Positions 25,462-34,930 of a stretch of 64,000 bases of DNA are shown piece after piece; within the stretch, counting starts at the first letter, position 1, and the number at the start of each line of letters is the position of its first letter. The DNA lies in the NCBI RefSeq assembly GCF_009729075.1, contig NZ_VTGY01000001.1, positions 430,804 through 494,803 on the forward strand, given 5' to 3'. The DNA comes from Mycolicibacterium sp. CBMA 226 (GTDB lineage: Bacteria; Actinomycetota; Actinomycetes; Mycobacteriales; Mycobacteriaceae). Below the pieces are notes generated by a model, which made no database searches, was not told where the DNA came from, and saw nothing but the letters and a program-made list of their open reading frames with translations. The translations under genes and the position numbers were made by a program.

Positions 25462-26835
25462 TCACCGGCGCGCCGCCTCGACCGGCACAGCCGGCGTCGT
25501 GGCGGCGGGCAGCGGCAGCCGGGGCACGTCCGGTGTGCCGACCTGTCCGGCCAGCCACGGCAGCGCCGCGGCGAAGGCCTGCGCCGCGAACGGCCAGTCG
25601 TGTTTCCCCGGCCGTTCGACCACTGCGCACCGGATGCCCCGGGTGCTGCCGAGGCCGCACAGCGAATTCGCCGCAACGGTCTGTGCCGGCAGCGGCCTGC
25701 GAGAGAGCTCAGGCCCATTGATGTCGAACCAGGCCGTGACGTCGACATACGTACGACGGGACATCACCGTCATCGGGTCCCAGTCGGCGTACGTGGCGGT
25801 GCTGCCACCGAACAATCGCTGCACGGTCTGCGGCAGATCGCCCGCGTTCGGTCCGATGTCCCCGGCGATGTCCTGGAAGGCGCTGAACAGATCGGGATGC
25901 ATGACCGTGAGGTCCACCGCGCAGGTTCCGCCCATCGACCAGCCGACGATGCCGCGGTGGCGACGGTCGGTACTGACGCCGTAGTTGGCGGTCATGAAAG
26001 GCAGCACATCCTTGATCAGATGGTCGGCGGAGTTGCCGCGCAGCCCGTTGACGCACTCGGTGTCGTTGTTGAACGAACCGCCGGGGTCGACGAACACCAG
26101 CACCGGGGCATTGCCCTGGTGTGCGGCGGCGAAGTCGTCGATCGTCTTGATCGCGTTGCCGGCCCGGAGCCAGTCGGCGGGCGTGTTGAATTCGCCGCCG
26201 ATCATCATGAGCATCGGCAACCGGGGCGGCGGATTACTGGCGAACCACGGCGGCGGCAGATACACGTACTCGTCGCGGTGCTTGAATCCCGATGCGGCCG
26301 AGCCGGTTTGGACTTCGAGGACGCTGCCGTTGCTGGGGATCTTGCGTGCCTTCTGCATCGCGACCACGATCTCGGGCCGCGTCTGGTTGGGCACCGGAGC
26401 CGAATTGACCTGTTCCCACGCGGTGTCGAGATTGGGGAAGTACCCGACCCAGGTGTTGAGCGTCAGCCCTGTGGACAGCACGCACAGCGGCACCGACACC
26501 ACTGCCAGCCCGCGGCGCCACCAGCGGGTGGCGCGCCACCCGCTGATCAGCAGAACCACCGCGGCGCCGCTCACCGCGGTCCAGATCCACAGCCGCGTCG
26601 GCGCGGGTCCGTCGGACCAGCCCTGCGACGCGACGACCCAGCGCGCAGCCGCGGTGATGGCCATGCCGGACGCGACCGCCACGGGCAGCCAGACGGTGCG
26701 CCAGCGGCGGTTGCGCCAGCCGACCGCGAGGATCAGCACCGTCACCGCGAGGGCCTGGACGGTGAAGGGGAGCCAGCCGTGCATCAACGAAACGTGTTGC
26801 TCGCCATAGAGCCCGGCGTTCATCGCCCCCATCAT
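25462..26835 (-). CDS. membrane-anchored esterase-family alpha/beta hydrolase
   Basis: About 457 residues. Roughly four N-terminal transmembrane helices (residues 15-150) precede an extracytoplasmic esterase D/mycolyltransferase-like domain: SMGGT nucleophile motif (GIVGWSMGGTCAVDL), PVLVFVDPGGSFNNDTEC and a C-terminal histidine in ERPGKHDWPFAAQ. Matches M. tuberculosis Rv1639c, which lies between uvrA and lysX. Such proteins act on cell-envelope esters, but the substrate is not known. The start is uncertain among ATGs at 26835, 26832 and 26823. It follows lysX in the same direction. Confidence 0.83.
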   Translation of the reverse strand: MMGAMNAGLYGEQHVSLMHGWLPFTVQALAVTVLILAVGWRNRRWRTVWLPVAVASGMAITAAARWVVASQGWSDGPAPTRLWIWTAVSGAAVVLLISGWRATRWWRRGLAVVSVPLCVLSTGLTLNTWVGYFPNLDTAWEQVNSAPVPNQTRPEIVVAMQKARKIPSNGSVLEVQTGSAASGFKHRDEYVYLPPPWFASNPPPRLPMLMMIGGEFNTPADWLRAGNAIKTIDDFAAAHQGNAPVLVFVDPGGSFNNDTECVNGLRGNSADHLIKDVLPFMTANYGVSTDRRHRGIVGWSMGGTCAVDLTVMHPDLFSAFQDIAGDIGPNAGDLPQTVQRLFGGSTATYADWDPMTVMSRRTYVDVTAWFDINGPELSRRPLPAQTVAANSLCGLGSTRGIRCAVVERPGKHDWPFAAQAFAAALPWLAGQVGTPDVPRLPLPAATTPAVPVEAARR

Positions 26836-26863
26836 CACGACGCCAGCGTGCCGAGTGAAACTG

Positions 26864-26914
26864 GGAACCTCCTGTGAGCAGCCTTGGTGTGGGCGGCCCT
26901 CACCTGGAGGTTCC
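26864..26914 (-). terminator. long inverted repeat between lysX and the esterase gene
   Basis: GGAACCTCC (26864-26872) pairs with GGAGGTTCC (26906-26914); an inner GTGAG/CTCAC pair extends the stem. It lies just downstream of lysX on the minus strand and may end lysX transcription or form a processing site. Confidence 0.4.
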
Positions 26915-26947
26915 AGCAAACACGCGAACCGAAGATTCCGCCGTTGT

Positions 26948-29900
26948 TTACCGCGGCTTCGCGAGGGGGAACGGGAGCGTCTCGCGGATGCTGCGACCGG
27001 TGATCAACATGACCACACGGTCGACCCCCATGCCCAAGCCGCCCGTCGGTGGCATCGCGTATTCCATGGCCTGCAGGAAGTCCTCGTCGAGCTCCATGGC
27101 CTCGGGATCGCCGCCGGAGGCCAGCAGCGACTGCTCCTCGAGCCGCCGGCGCTGTTCCACCGGATCGGTCAGCTCGCTGTAGGCGGTGCCGAGCTCGACG
27201 CCCCAGGCCACCAGGTCCCACCGCTCGGCGACGCCCGGCACGCTACGGTGTGGCCGGGTCAGCGGCGACACCGAGGTGGGGAAGTCCTTGTAGAACGTCG
27301 GTGCCTCGGTGCGGTCTTCGACGAGGTGTTCGTACAGCTCCAGCACGATCGCCCCGGCGTCCCAGTGGGTCCGGTACGGGATCGTCACGGCGTCGCACAG
27401 CTTGCGCAGCGTCGCCACGTCGGTCTCCGGGGTGATGTACTCGCCGAGCGCCTCGGACACCGCGTCGTGCACCGTCTTGACGGGCCACACCCCCGAGATG
27501 TCAACGGGCGTCAGGCTGCCGTCGGGCCGTGGGCGCATGACGACCTGGGCCCCATTGGCCGCCGCCGCGGCATTCTGGATGATCTCCCGGCAGCCGACGA
27601 TCCAGACGTTGTAGTCGGCGTGCGCCTGGTACGCCTCGAGCAGGGTGAATTCGGGGTTGTGGCTGAAGTCCACGCCCTCGTTGCGGAAGGCCCGGCCCAA
27701 CTCGAAGACCCGCTCGACACCGCCCACGCACAATCGCTTCAGGTACAGCTCCGGTGCAATGCGCAGATACAGATCCAGGTCGTACGCGTTGATGTGGGTC
27801 TCGAACGGCCTGGCGTTCGCGCCGCCGTGGATCTGCTGCAGGATCGGGGTCTCGACCTCCAGGAAACCCTTGCCCACCAGGGTTTCCCGGATGGAGTGCA
27901 GCACCCGGCTGCGCGCCGTGATCAACTCGCGCGACTCGGTGTTGATGGCCAGGTCGAGGTACCGGGTGCGGACGCGTGCCTCGGGGTCGGTCAGGCCCTT
28001 CCATTTGTCGGGCAGCGGGCGCAGGCACTTGCCGATCAGGCGCCACTTGTGCGCCAGTACCGACACCGTGCCGTTGCGGCTGGCGCCCATGACGCCGGAG
28101 ACCTCGATCAGGTCGCCGAGGTCGATCGCTGCGGTGAAGTCCGTCACAGTGCTGTCCGTCAGGAGCGAATTGTCCAGCAGCAGTTGGACTTCGCCTGACC
28201 AGTCGCGCAGCTGGGCGAACAGGACGCCACCGTAGTCGCGTAGTCGCAGCACGCGTCCGGCGACGCAGACCGCGGTGTCGGCGGCGGAGTCCAACGCCTC
28301 GGCGACCGTGTGGCTCGGCGCCTGCCCGACGGGGTAGGCGTCAACGCCGTTGTCCTGCAACGCCTGTAACTTGGCCATCCGAACCCGCACCTGGTCGGGC
28401 AGGCGGCGGGCGTCGGCGGTGTCGGACACCCCGGCTGCCAGATCAGCCACATCGGCTGCGCTGCCGTCGGGATGCAGGCGCCCCGAATCGATCAGATTCT
28501 GGGGGGCCGCGGTGTGGTGCCCGGTGTGCGGCTGTTCATCGCGCCGCGAGAAGGGCAGCACGAGGAAGCCCTCGGCGATCACCGAGGCGACGCCGACGCG
28601 CGGGATCAGCCGCGCGTCCTCGTAGCAGGCATACCGCGGCACCCACTCGGGCAGGTACTTCATGTTGGAGCGGTACAGCGTCTCGAGCTGCCACCAGCGG
28701 GAGAAGAAGATCAGCAGCGCGCGCCACAGTCGCAGGATGGGCCCGGCGCCGAGCTGCGAACCTTGCTCGAATGCCGAGCGGAACATCGCGAAGTTCAGCG
28801 AAATCCGCGTGACGCCAATCTCTTCCGAGCGCTGGCACAGCTCGCTGACCATCAGTTCGATGGTGCCGTTGGGGGATGCGGGGGAGCGGCGCATCAAGTC
28901 GAGCGACACCCCGTTGTTGCCCCACGGCACCAAGGACAACATCGCGACGACAGCTTCATTCCCGCCGCCGTCACCGTGCACGGCCTCGACCAGCAGGCAG
29001 TCCCCGTCGGCGGCGTCCCCCAGCCGTCCCAGCGCCATCGAGAAACCACGCTCGGTCTCGGTGTCGCGCCACGCATCGGCATGCGTGATCACCTGGGCCA
29101 TTTCATCGGCACTGATGTCGCGGTGCCGGCGCATCCGGACGGTCAGGCCGGCGCGGCGAGCACGAGTGACGGCCTGGCGCACGGCCCGCATGTCAGGACC
29201 CGACAGCCGGAAGTTCTGCGGGTGCAGGATGGCTTCGTCACCGAGTTGCAGGGCATTCAAACCAGCCTGGCGATAAGCCTCCGCTCCGGTCGAGCTTGCG
29301 CCCATGACGCCCGGTGCCCATCCGTAGGTCTGGCACAGCGCCAGCCAGGCGTCGATGGCCCCCGGCCACGCCCGCGGGTCGCCGACGGGATCACCGCTGG
29401 CGAGGCAGACGCCGACCTCAACGCGGTAGGTGATGGCCGCGCGGCCGTTGGGCGCGAAGACCACAGCCTTGTCACGGCGGGTGGCGAAATAGCCCAGTGA
29501 GTCGTTCTTGCCCCAGAGTTCGAGCAGCCCGCGGATGGCGGACTCGTCCTCGCCGGTGAGAGCGTTCTCGGCGCGCTGGGACTGGAACAGCACGATCGCC
29601 GCCACCATCAGCGCGACCGCACCGAACAGGCCGAACAACGCGTTGAGGAACGGGTGCGGATGGCCACCCTCGAACGCTTCCTTGCCAACCGCGGCGAAAC
29701 CGCTGACCCGGTTCACCGCGTACGCCAGCCGGTAATCCGGATCCAGCGGGGGCCGGCCCGGGAACATCTCCAGCAGGCCCCAGGCCAGCAGGATGCCGAC
29801 GGCCATTCCGGCGACCAGCGTCAAGGTGGCCTTGAGCAGAGCGCCGCGACGGACCTTGGCCCAGAACTGCTTCCGCGACAGGAGTAGCACCACGATGACC

Positions 29901-30292
29901 CCGACGTGGAAGACCAGACCGAGTGCCTCGCCGAAGTCCTCCATGACGGTCAGGTCGACGACCGGGCGGTTGCCGGACAGCAGCCCGTAAACGTTCCAGC
30001 CGATGGCGCCGACCATGTAGAGCAGCAGGATCCACCAGGCGATCCGCTTCCGAGCGGCGAGTGCCGCGGCCAGCAGAACCAGCACGAACGACCAGGCGAA
30101 GCTGGTGTCCGGGAAGTTGAACAGGTAGTCGTTGACGAACTCGCGGGGGGTCCGGATGATCCACCGGATCAGCGGCGACAGGCTGGCGAACAGCGCCAGC
30201 GTCGCGACGACACCGACGGCCCAGCCGGCCGCGGCCGGAACCCACCCCAATGTCGTCGGGCGCTGCTGCTGTCTGCTCGGCGTCAACGTCAT
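26948..30292 (-). CDS. lysX: bifunctional lysylphosphatidylglycerol synthase / lysyl-tRNA synthetase LysX
   Basis: 1114 residues. An N-terminal membrane part with six or more helices (about 20-240) and an MprF-type transferase domain (about 250-590) precede a class II lysyl-tRNA synthetase with OB fold ([18 protein letters not shown]) and motifs [22 protein letters not shown] and [12 protein letters not shown]. In mycobacteria LysX charges lysine and transfers it to phosphatidylglycerol, lowering membrane negative charge and protecting against cationic peptides. ATG 30292 gives MTLTPSRQ; a TTG 12 nt earlier is less likely. Equivalent to Rv1640c. Confidence 0.95.
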   Translation of the reverse strand: MTLTPSRQQQRPTTLGWVPAAAGWAVGVVATLALFASLSPLIRWIIRTPREFVNDYLFNFPDTSFAWSFVLVLLAAALAARKRIAWWILLLYMVGAIGWNVYGLLSGNRPVVDLTVMEDFGEALGLVFHVGVIVVLLLSRKQFWAKVRRGALLKATLTLVAGMAVGILLAWGLLEMFPGRPPLDPDYRLAYAVNRVSGFAAVGKEAFEGGHPHPFLNALFGLFGAVALMVAAIVLFQSQRAENALTGEDESAIRGLLELWGKNDSLGYFATRRDKAVVFAPNGRAAITYRVEVGVCLASGDPVGDPRAWPGAIDAWLALCQTYGWAPGVMGASSTGAEAYRQAGLNALQLGDEAILHPQNFRLSGPDMRAVRQAVTRARRAGLTVRMRRHRDISADEMAQVITHADAWRDTETERGFSMALGRLGDAADGDCLLVEAVHGDGGGNEAVVAMLSLVPWGNNGVSLDLMRRSPASPNGTIELMVSELCQRSEEIGVTRISLNFAMFRSAFEQGSQLGAGPILRLWRALLIFFSRWWQLETLYRSNMKYLPEWVPRYACYEDARLIPRVGVASVIAEGFLVLPFSRRDEQPHTGHHTAAPQNLIDSGRLHPDGSAADVADLAAGVSDTADARRLPDQVRVRMAKLQALQDNGVDAYPVGQAPSHTVAEALDSAADTAVCVAGRVLRLRDYGGVLFAQLRDWSGEVQLLLDNSLLTDSTVTDFTAAIDLGDLIEVSGVMGASRNGTVSVLAHKWRLIGKCLRPLPDKWKGLTDPEARVRTRYLDLAINTESRELITARSRVLHSIRETLVGKGFLEVETPILQQIHGGANARPFETHINAYDLDLYLRIAPELYLKRLCVGGVERVFELGRAFRNEGVDFSHNPEFTLLEAYQAHADYNVWIVGCREIIQNAAAAANGAQVVMRPRPDGSLTPVDISGVWPVKTVHDAVSEALGEYITPETDVATLRKLCDAVTIPYRTHWDAGAIVLELYEHLVEDRTEAPTFYKDFPTSVSPLTRPHRSVPGVAERWDLVAWGVELGTAYSELTDPVEQRRRLEEQSLLASGGDPEAMELDEDFLQAMEYAMPPTGGLGMGVDRVVMLITGRSIRETLPFPLAKPR

Positions 30293-30343
30293 AGGTTCGG
30301 ACAATATGCGGTGAAAATGAGAAGTGTCTGCAGGGCCCCGGGG

Positions 30344-30691
30344 TTACCAGACGGGTCCGGTGTACTTCTCGCCCGGACCGTGACCGGGCTCGTCCGGGGC
30401 GACGCTCGCCTCGCGGAACGCCAGCTGCAGGCTCTTGAGGCCGTCCCGGACCGGGCCGGCGTGCAGACCCAGATACTCGGCCGAGGCCTGAACCAGGCCG
30501 GCCAGGGCGGTGATCAGGCGACGGGCCTCGTCGAGGTCACGGTGCGGGCTCTCGTCCGGATCGGCCTCGGCCAGCCCGAGCTTCTCGGCGGCGGCGCTCA
30601 TCAGCATGACGGCGGCGCGGGTGATCACCTCGACGGCGGGGATCTCGGCGAGCTCGCGCACGGGGTCACTGGTTAGGTTCGGGTCGGTCAT
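30344..30691 (-). CDS. DUF1844 family protein
   Basis: 115-residue mainly helical protein matching DUF1844: EIPAVEVITRAAVMLMSAAAEKLGL then DLDEARRLITALAGLVQ. Function unknown, but the gene is commonly found divergent from infC in actinobacteria, as here. Start ATG 30691. Its C-terminal 20 residues are Gly/Pro-rich. It lies just before lysX in the same direction, 51 bp away, and may share its transcript. Confidence 0.85.
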   Translation of the reverse strand: MTDPNLTSDPVRELAEIPAVEVITRAAVMLMSAAAEKLGLAEADPDESPHRDLDEARRLITALAGLVQASAEYLGLHAGPVRDGLKSLQLAFREASVAPDEPGHGPGEKYTGPVW

Positions 30692-30703
30692 GACTGCTAG
30701 AGT

Positions 30704-30950
30704 GTCATGCGCGACCGTCCTGGTTTACGCCAGGACAGCAAGTGGAGTCCCACTCCCACCGTCGGCCTCACGGCTTGGCGGTCCGGTCACAGGCACATTG
30801 TGCCTGTTCTGCGTTGTGCGCAGGCGGCGTGAGCCGTGATCGGTCGGCATTGGGCCCTGCTATATGCAGGGCTTTTCTGTTCATGCGAACAGATGGCTGA
30901 GCCGGGTGTGATCTCTACTGAACAAGTAATGGAACAACCCGGGAGGCCCC
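30704..30950 (+). promoter_or_regulatory. structured leader of the infC-rpmI-rplT operon
   Basis: About 250 nt without a gene between DUF1844 and infC. A hairpin CAGGCAC-ATT-GTGCCTG lies at 30790-30806, and a terminator-like hairpin follows at 30854-30881, before the coding start. In many bacteria this operon is controlled by a leader that responds to L20 or IF3; attenuation is inferred here. A possible -10 TAGAGT is at 30698-30703. Confidence 0.6.
30854..30881 (+). terminator. attenuator-like terminator in the infC leader
   Basis: GCCCTGC (30854-30860), loop TATAT, GCAGGGC (30866-30872), then TTTTCTGTT. It precedes infC by 70 nt, so read-through must be regulated or partial. Confidence 0.7.
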
Positions 30951-31550
<600 letters not shown>

Positions 31551-31620
31551 CAGCAGTCGCGACTGCCCGCAGCGGCCTCCCGCCGCCGCGAGCAACCGCA
31601 TGGAAAGAAACTGAGGACAC

Positions 31621-31815
31621 ATGCCCAAGGCCAAGACCCACAGTGGCGCATCGAAGCGGTTCCGCAAGACCGGAACCGGCAAGATCGTGCGCCAGAAGGC
31701 CAACCGCCGCCACCTGATGGAGCACAAGGCCACCAAGCGCACCCGTCGTCTCGACGGTCGCGCCGTGGTTGCTGCCAACGACACCGCGCGTGTCGCCAAG
31801 ATGCTGGCCGGCTAG
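31621..31815 (+). CDS. rpmI: 50S ribosomal protein L35
   Basis: 64-residue basic protein starting [15 protein letters not shown], with [16 protein letters not shown], standard for L35. Second gene of the infC operon, 70 nt after infC. Start ATG 31621 preceded by AAGAAACTGAGGA. Confidence 0.97.
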   Translation: MPKAKTHSGASKRFRKTGTGKIVRQKANRRHLMEHKATKRTRRLDGRAVVAANDTARVAKMLAG

Positions 31816-31855
31816 TACCGCCCGCTCCCCTGAACACCGAAGGATAGGAAATCTC

Positions 31856-32245
31856 ATGGCACGCGTGAAGCGCGCACTGAACGCTCAGAAGAAGCGGCGC
31901 ACAGTACTGAAGGCCTCGAAGGGTTACCGCGGGCAGCGCTCGCGGCTCTACCGCAAGGCCAAGGAGCAGCAGCTCCATTCGTTGACCTACGCCTACCGCG
32001 ACCGTCGCGCCCGCAAGGGTGACTTCCGCAAGCTGTGGATCACGCGTATCAACGCTGCGGCTCGCGAGAACGGCGTCACCTACAACCGCCTGATCCAGGG
32101 CCTGAAGCTGGCCGGCGTCGAGGTGGACCGCAAGAACCTGGCCGAGATCGCGATCAGCGATCCCGCCGCGTTCACCGCGCTGGTCGAGGTGGCCAAGGCC
32201 GCTCTGCCCGCCGATGTAAACGCTCCGTCTGACGAAGCTGCCTGA
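31856..32245 (+). CDS. rplT: 50S ribosomal protein L20
   Basis: 129 residues beginning [15 protein letters not shown], with the basic N-terminal extension and globular domain ([26 protein letters not shown]) of L20. It binds 23S rRNA early in 50S assembly and, in other bacteria, its own operon leader. ATG 31856 has AAGGATAGGAA just upstream. A 9-bp hairpin (32242-32263) overlaps its stop codon. Confidence 0.97.
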   Translation: MARVKRALNAQKKRRTVLKASKGYRGQRSRLYRKAKEQQLHSLTYAYRDRRARKGDFRKLWITRINAAARENGVTYNRLIQGLKLAGVEVDRKNLAEIAISDPAAFTALVEVAKAALPADVNAPSDEAA

Positions 32246-32263
32246 GTCTGACTACAGACTCAG
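32242..32263 (+). other. 9-bp hairpin over the rplT stop codon
   Basis: CTGAGTCTG (32242-32250), loop ACTA, CAGACTCAG (32255-32263). No T run follows. It sits between rplT and the methyltransferase gene and may affect their coupling or mRNA stability. Confidence 0.45.
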
Positions 32264-32286
32264 CGCTCACCGAGCGATCTGCCCGG

Positions 32287-33027
32287 GTGGTCGCTGCGGC
32301 CAAGCTGCAGCGCCACGTCGGACGCAAACGCGCCGGGCGCTTCCTTGCCGAGGGACCCAACCTCGTCGAGGCGGCGCTTCGGCGCGGTCTTGTTTCTGAG
32401 GTCTTTGCGACCGAATCCGCGCTGGACCGGTTCGGTGCACTGCTGGACGGTGCCCCGGTGTCGGTGGTCACCGAGAAGGCCGCAAAGGCGTTGTCGGAGA
32501 CCGTCACTCCGGTCGGTCTCGTCGCGGTGTGCGCGCTGCCCGAGGCATCCCTGGAGTCCGTCCTGGCTGCGGAGCCACGGCTGTTGGCGGTCGCTGTGGG
32601 GATGTCGGAGCCGGGCAACGCCGGCACCCTGATCCGCATTGCCGACGCCATGGGCGCCGATGCCGTGGTGTTCGCGGGCCATAGCGTCGATCCCTACAAC
32701 GGCAAGTGCCTGCGGTCCTCGGCAGGCAGCATCTTCTCGCTGCCGGTGGTGGTGGATCCTGATGCGGCCGCGGTGGTTTCGGCGATTCGCGACAGCGGCG
32801 TCGAAGTGCTCGCGACCGCGCTGGACGCCTCCGTCGACATCCGTGCCGCCGATCTGTCAGCGCGCACCGCGTGGCTGTTCGGGCCCGAGGCGCACGGCCT
32901 GCCCCCCGAGGTTGCCGCCGTTGCGACCCTCCGCGTCCGCATTCCGATGCGGGGGAGCGCCGAGAGCCTCAATGTGGCGGCGGCAGCGTCGATCTGCCTG
33001 TACGAGAGCTCCCGAGCGCAGAGCTGA
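32287..33027 (+). CDS. SpoU-family rRNA/tRNA methyltransferase (TsnR-like)
   Basis: At least 246 residues. N-terminal substrate-binding domain (RHVGRKRAGRFLAEGPNLVEAAL) and a C-terminal SPOUT knot domain with the three motifs GNAGTLIRIADAMGADAV, WLFGPEAHGLP and RIPMRGSAESLNVAAAASI. These enzymes transfer methyl from S-adenosylmethionine to ribose 2'-OH in rRNA or tRNA. GTG 32287 is the first standard start; the frame is open upstream with plausible coding sequence (ALTERSAR) back to a CTG at 32248, so the true start may be longer. Equivalent to Rv1644. Confidence 0.88.
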   Translation: MVAAAKLQRHVGRKRAGRFLAEGPNLVEAALRRGLVSEVFATESALDRFGALLDGAPVSVVTEKAAKALSETVTPVGLVAVCALPEASLESVLAAEPRLLAVAVGMSEPGNAGTLIRIADAMGADAVVFAGHSVDPYNGKCLRSSAGSIFSLPVVVDPDAAAVVSAIRDSGVEVLATALDASVDIRAADLSARTAWLFGPEAHGLPPEVAAVATLRVRIPMRGSAESLNVAAAASICLYESSRAQS

Positions 33028-33955
33028 GCAACTCGGCTGTGGCATCCCACAGGCGGGCTTCCCGGGCCGGGTCGTTGGCGAACGGCTTGACCGCACGTTC
33101 CTTGTCCTTGACCACGAATGCGCCGCCTCGTAGGTGGGCCCAACGGTCGTCGAGCGCGATCGAGGCGAGCAGCGGCCCCGATCGGGTCGGCGAAGAGACG
33201 CCTGGGATGCGTTCCAGGAGTTGTCCCACCCGCTGCGCGCCTGGGCCGTGGTCTCGGCTCAGTCCGGTGCCGGGCATGAATCCGGGCTCGAAAACCACCA
33301 CATTGATGCCTGCCGGCGCTCTGCGCTGCAGTTCGTGCGCGTAATACATCAGCGCGAGTTTGGAATTGGAGTAGGCGGTTCCCGCCGTGGTGAACGTCGA
33401 CTGCTGGTCGGCCGGAGTCGGCCGGGCCAGCTCGATGGGATCGCGCCAGTGCGCCGGTGCGACGCCGAGGATGCGGCGAAAGATGTTCTGGTGGTAGGTG
33501 TTCGAACCCAAGAGCACGACGCGGGCGGGCACTGTGAACTGATCCAGCAGATCGCCGATCAGCTGCGCATGCGCCAGGTAGTTCACGGCGAAGGTCGACT
33601 CGTAGCCGTCGGCAGATGTACCGTGGGTATCGGCGACCGAGATGCCGGCGTTGGCCACCAGAACGCGCAGCGGACCCACTGTGCCTGCATCGAGCAGTTC
33701 TCTGATCCGCTTACCCGCACGGCGTACGTCGTCGAGTTGGGCGAGATCGCAAGTGACCGCGTGCACGTTGGCGCCTGCCGCGCGGGCTTCGGCAGTCACC
33801 TCGGTGAGGGCTTGACCTGGCCTGCCCACCAGCAGCAGGTCGGGGCGCAGCCCTTCGGGGCGCCGGGCCATCGCCAGCGTGGCAGCCTTGCCCAGGCCTC
33901 CGGTCGGGCCGGTGATCAACACGGTGCCGAATGCACCGGGCGCAGTCGTATTCAT
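32969..33955 (-). CDS. short-chain dehydrogenase/reductase
   Basis: 328-residue Rossmann-fold SDR: cofactor motif TGPTGGLGKAA near residue 15, NAG near 100, catalytic YSNSK near 195. It is NAD(P)-dependent; substrate unknown. Divergent from an MmyB-type regulator 129 bp away, a pairing seen often in actinobacteria, so it is probably the regulated target. ATG 33955 is preceded by GGAGAA. Its 3' end overlaps the methyltransferase gene by 59 bp on the opposite strand. Confidence 0.88.
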   Translation of the reverse strand: MNTTAPGAFGTVLITGPTGGLGKAATLAMARRPEGLRPDLLLVGRPGQALTEVTAEARAAGANVHAVTCDLAQLDDVRRAGKRIRELLDAGTVGPLRVLVANAGISVADTHGTSADGYESTFAVNYLAHAQLIGDLLDQFTVPARVVLLGSNTYHQNIFRRILGVAPAHWRDPIELARPTPADQQSTFTTAGTAYSNSKLALMYYAHELQRRAPAGINVVVFEPGFMPGTGLSRDHGPGAQRVGQLLERIPGVSSPTRSGPLLASIALDDRWAHLRGGAFVVKDKERAVKPFANDPAREARLWDATAELLSSALGSSRTGRSTLPPPH

Positions 33956-34084
33956 GGTTCTCCGTTCGCCATTCGTTCCGGTGCATCAAGCGTCGGCGGT
34001 ATGCGGATCGTTAGTGAGTCGTCGGGTTTTCGTAGGACTGCCAGTACCAGGACAACGGCCTGGCGCGTCGCCCATAGTGGAGAA

Positions 34085-34930
34085 ATGGATGAGTGGGAGT
34101 TCGGCCGAACGGTGCGCCGCTGGCGGGACCGGGTGTCGCCCGCCGCGGTCGGTGTGCGGGTCGGCGGACGCCGTCGGGCGGCTGGGTTGCGCCGCGAGGA
34201 ACTCGCTGCGCTGGCCGGGATCTCGGTGGATTACCTGACCCGGCTCGAACAGGGGCGGGCCACCTCGCCGTCGGTGCAGGTCGTGGAATCGCTCGCCCGA
34301 GCATTACGGGTCTCCGATGCAGAGCGCGATCTGCTGTTCCGGCTCGCTGGTCATGCCAGCCCAGGGCCCGGTTTGGTGTCGTCGCGAATCACGCCGAGCG
34401 TCCAGCGACTGCTCGATCGGCTGGCCCACACGCCCGTGGCCGTCTACGACGCGAGTTGGACGCTGCTGCTGGCCAACCCGCCGTACGACGCCCTGATGGG
34501 CCAGACCTCGGGCTGGCGGGGGATCGAGCGGAACAGTTTGTGGCGCAACCTCGTTGGTCCAGGCACGCGGGCGGTTCACACCGCCGAGGAGCGCGCTGAA
34601 TTCGAGGCCGGGCTGGTGGCCGACCTCCGCATGACCGCCGCCCGATATCCGGCCGACCCGCGGCTCAAGCAGCTGATCACAGACCTGACGGCACAGAGCC
34701 CGCGGTTCGTCGAGCTCTGGGACGCCGAGGCACCCCGGTTGCGCCACGACTTCGGGCGGCACAAGGTCATCGACCATCCCGATGTCGGTCGCATCGCCCT
34801 GGACTGTGACACGCTCATCGTCGCCAGCGACGATCTGCGCATCATGATCTATACCGCAGAACCAGGCACCGACGACGCCGAGCGGCTGGCGCTCGCGGTC
34901 GTGGTCGGCACTCAGTCGCTGACTACGTGA
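34085..34930 (+). CDS. XRE-family regulator with MmyB-like ligand domain
   Basis: 281 residues. HTH of the XRE type at about 22-75 (RRAAGLRREELAALAGISVDYLTRLEQGRATSPS), then an MmyB-like PAS-related ligand-binding domain (about 100-270; VYDASWTLLLANPPYDALMG, RYPADPRLKQLITDLTAQSPRFVELW). MmyB regulators respond to small lipophilic molecules and usually control an adjacent SDR gene, matching the divergent neighbour. ATG 34085 lies six bases after CATAGT. Confidence 0.9.
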   Translation: MDEWEFGRTVRRWRDRVSPAAVGVRVGGRRRAAGLRREELAALAGISVDYLTRLEQGRATSPSVQVVESLARALRVSDAERDLLFRLAGHASPGPGLVSSRITPSVQRLLDRLAHTPVAVYDASWTLLLANPPYDALMGQTSGWRGIERNSLWRNLVGPGTRAVHTAEERAEFEAGLVADLRMTAARYPADPRLKQLITDLTAQSPRFVELWDAEAPRLRHDFGRHKVIDHPDVGRIALDCDTLIVASDDLRIMIYTAEPGTDDAERLALAVVVGTQSLTT

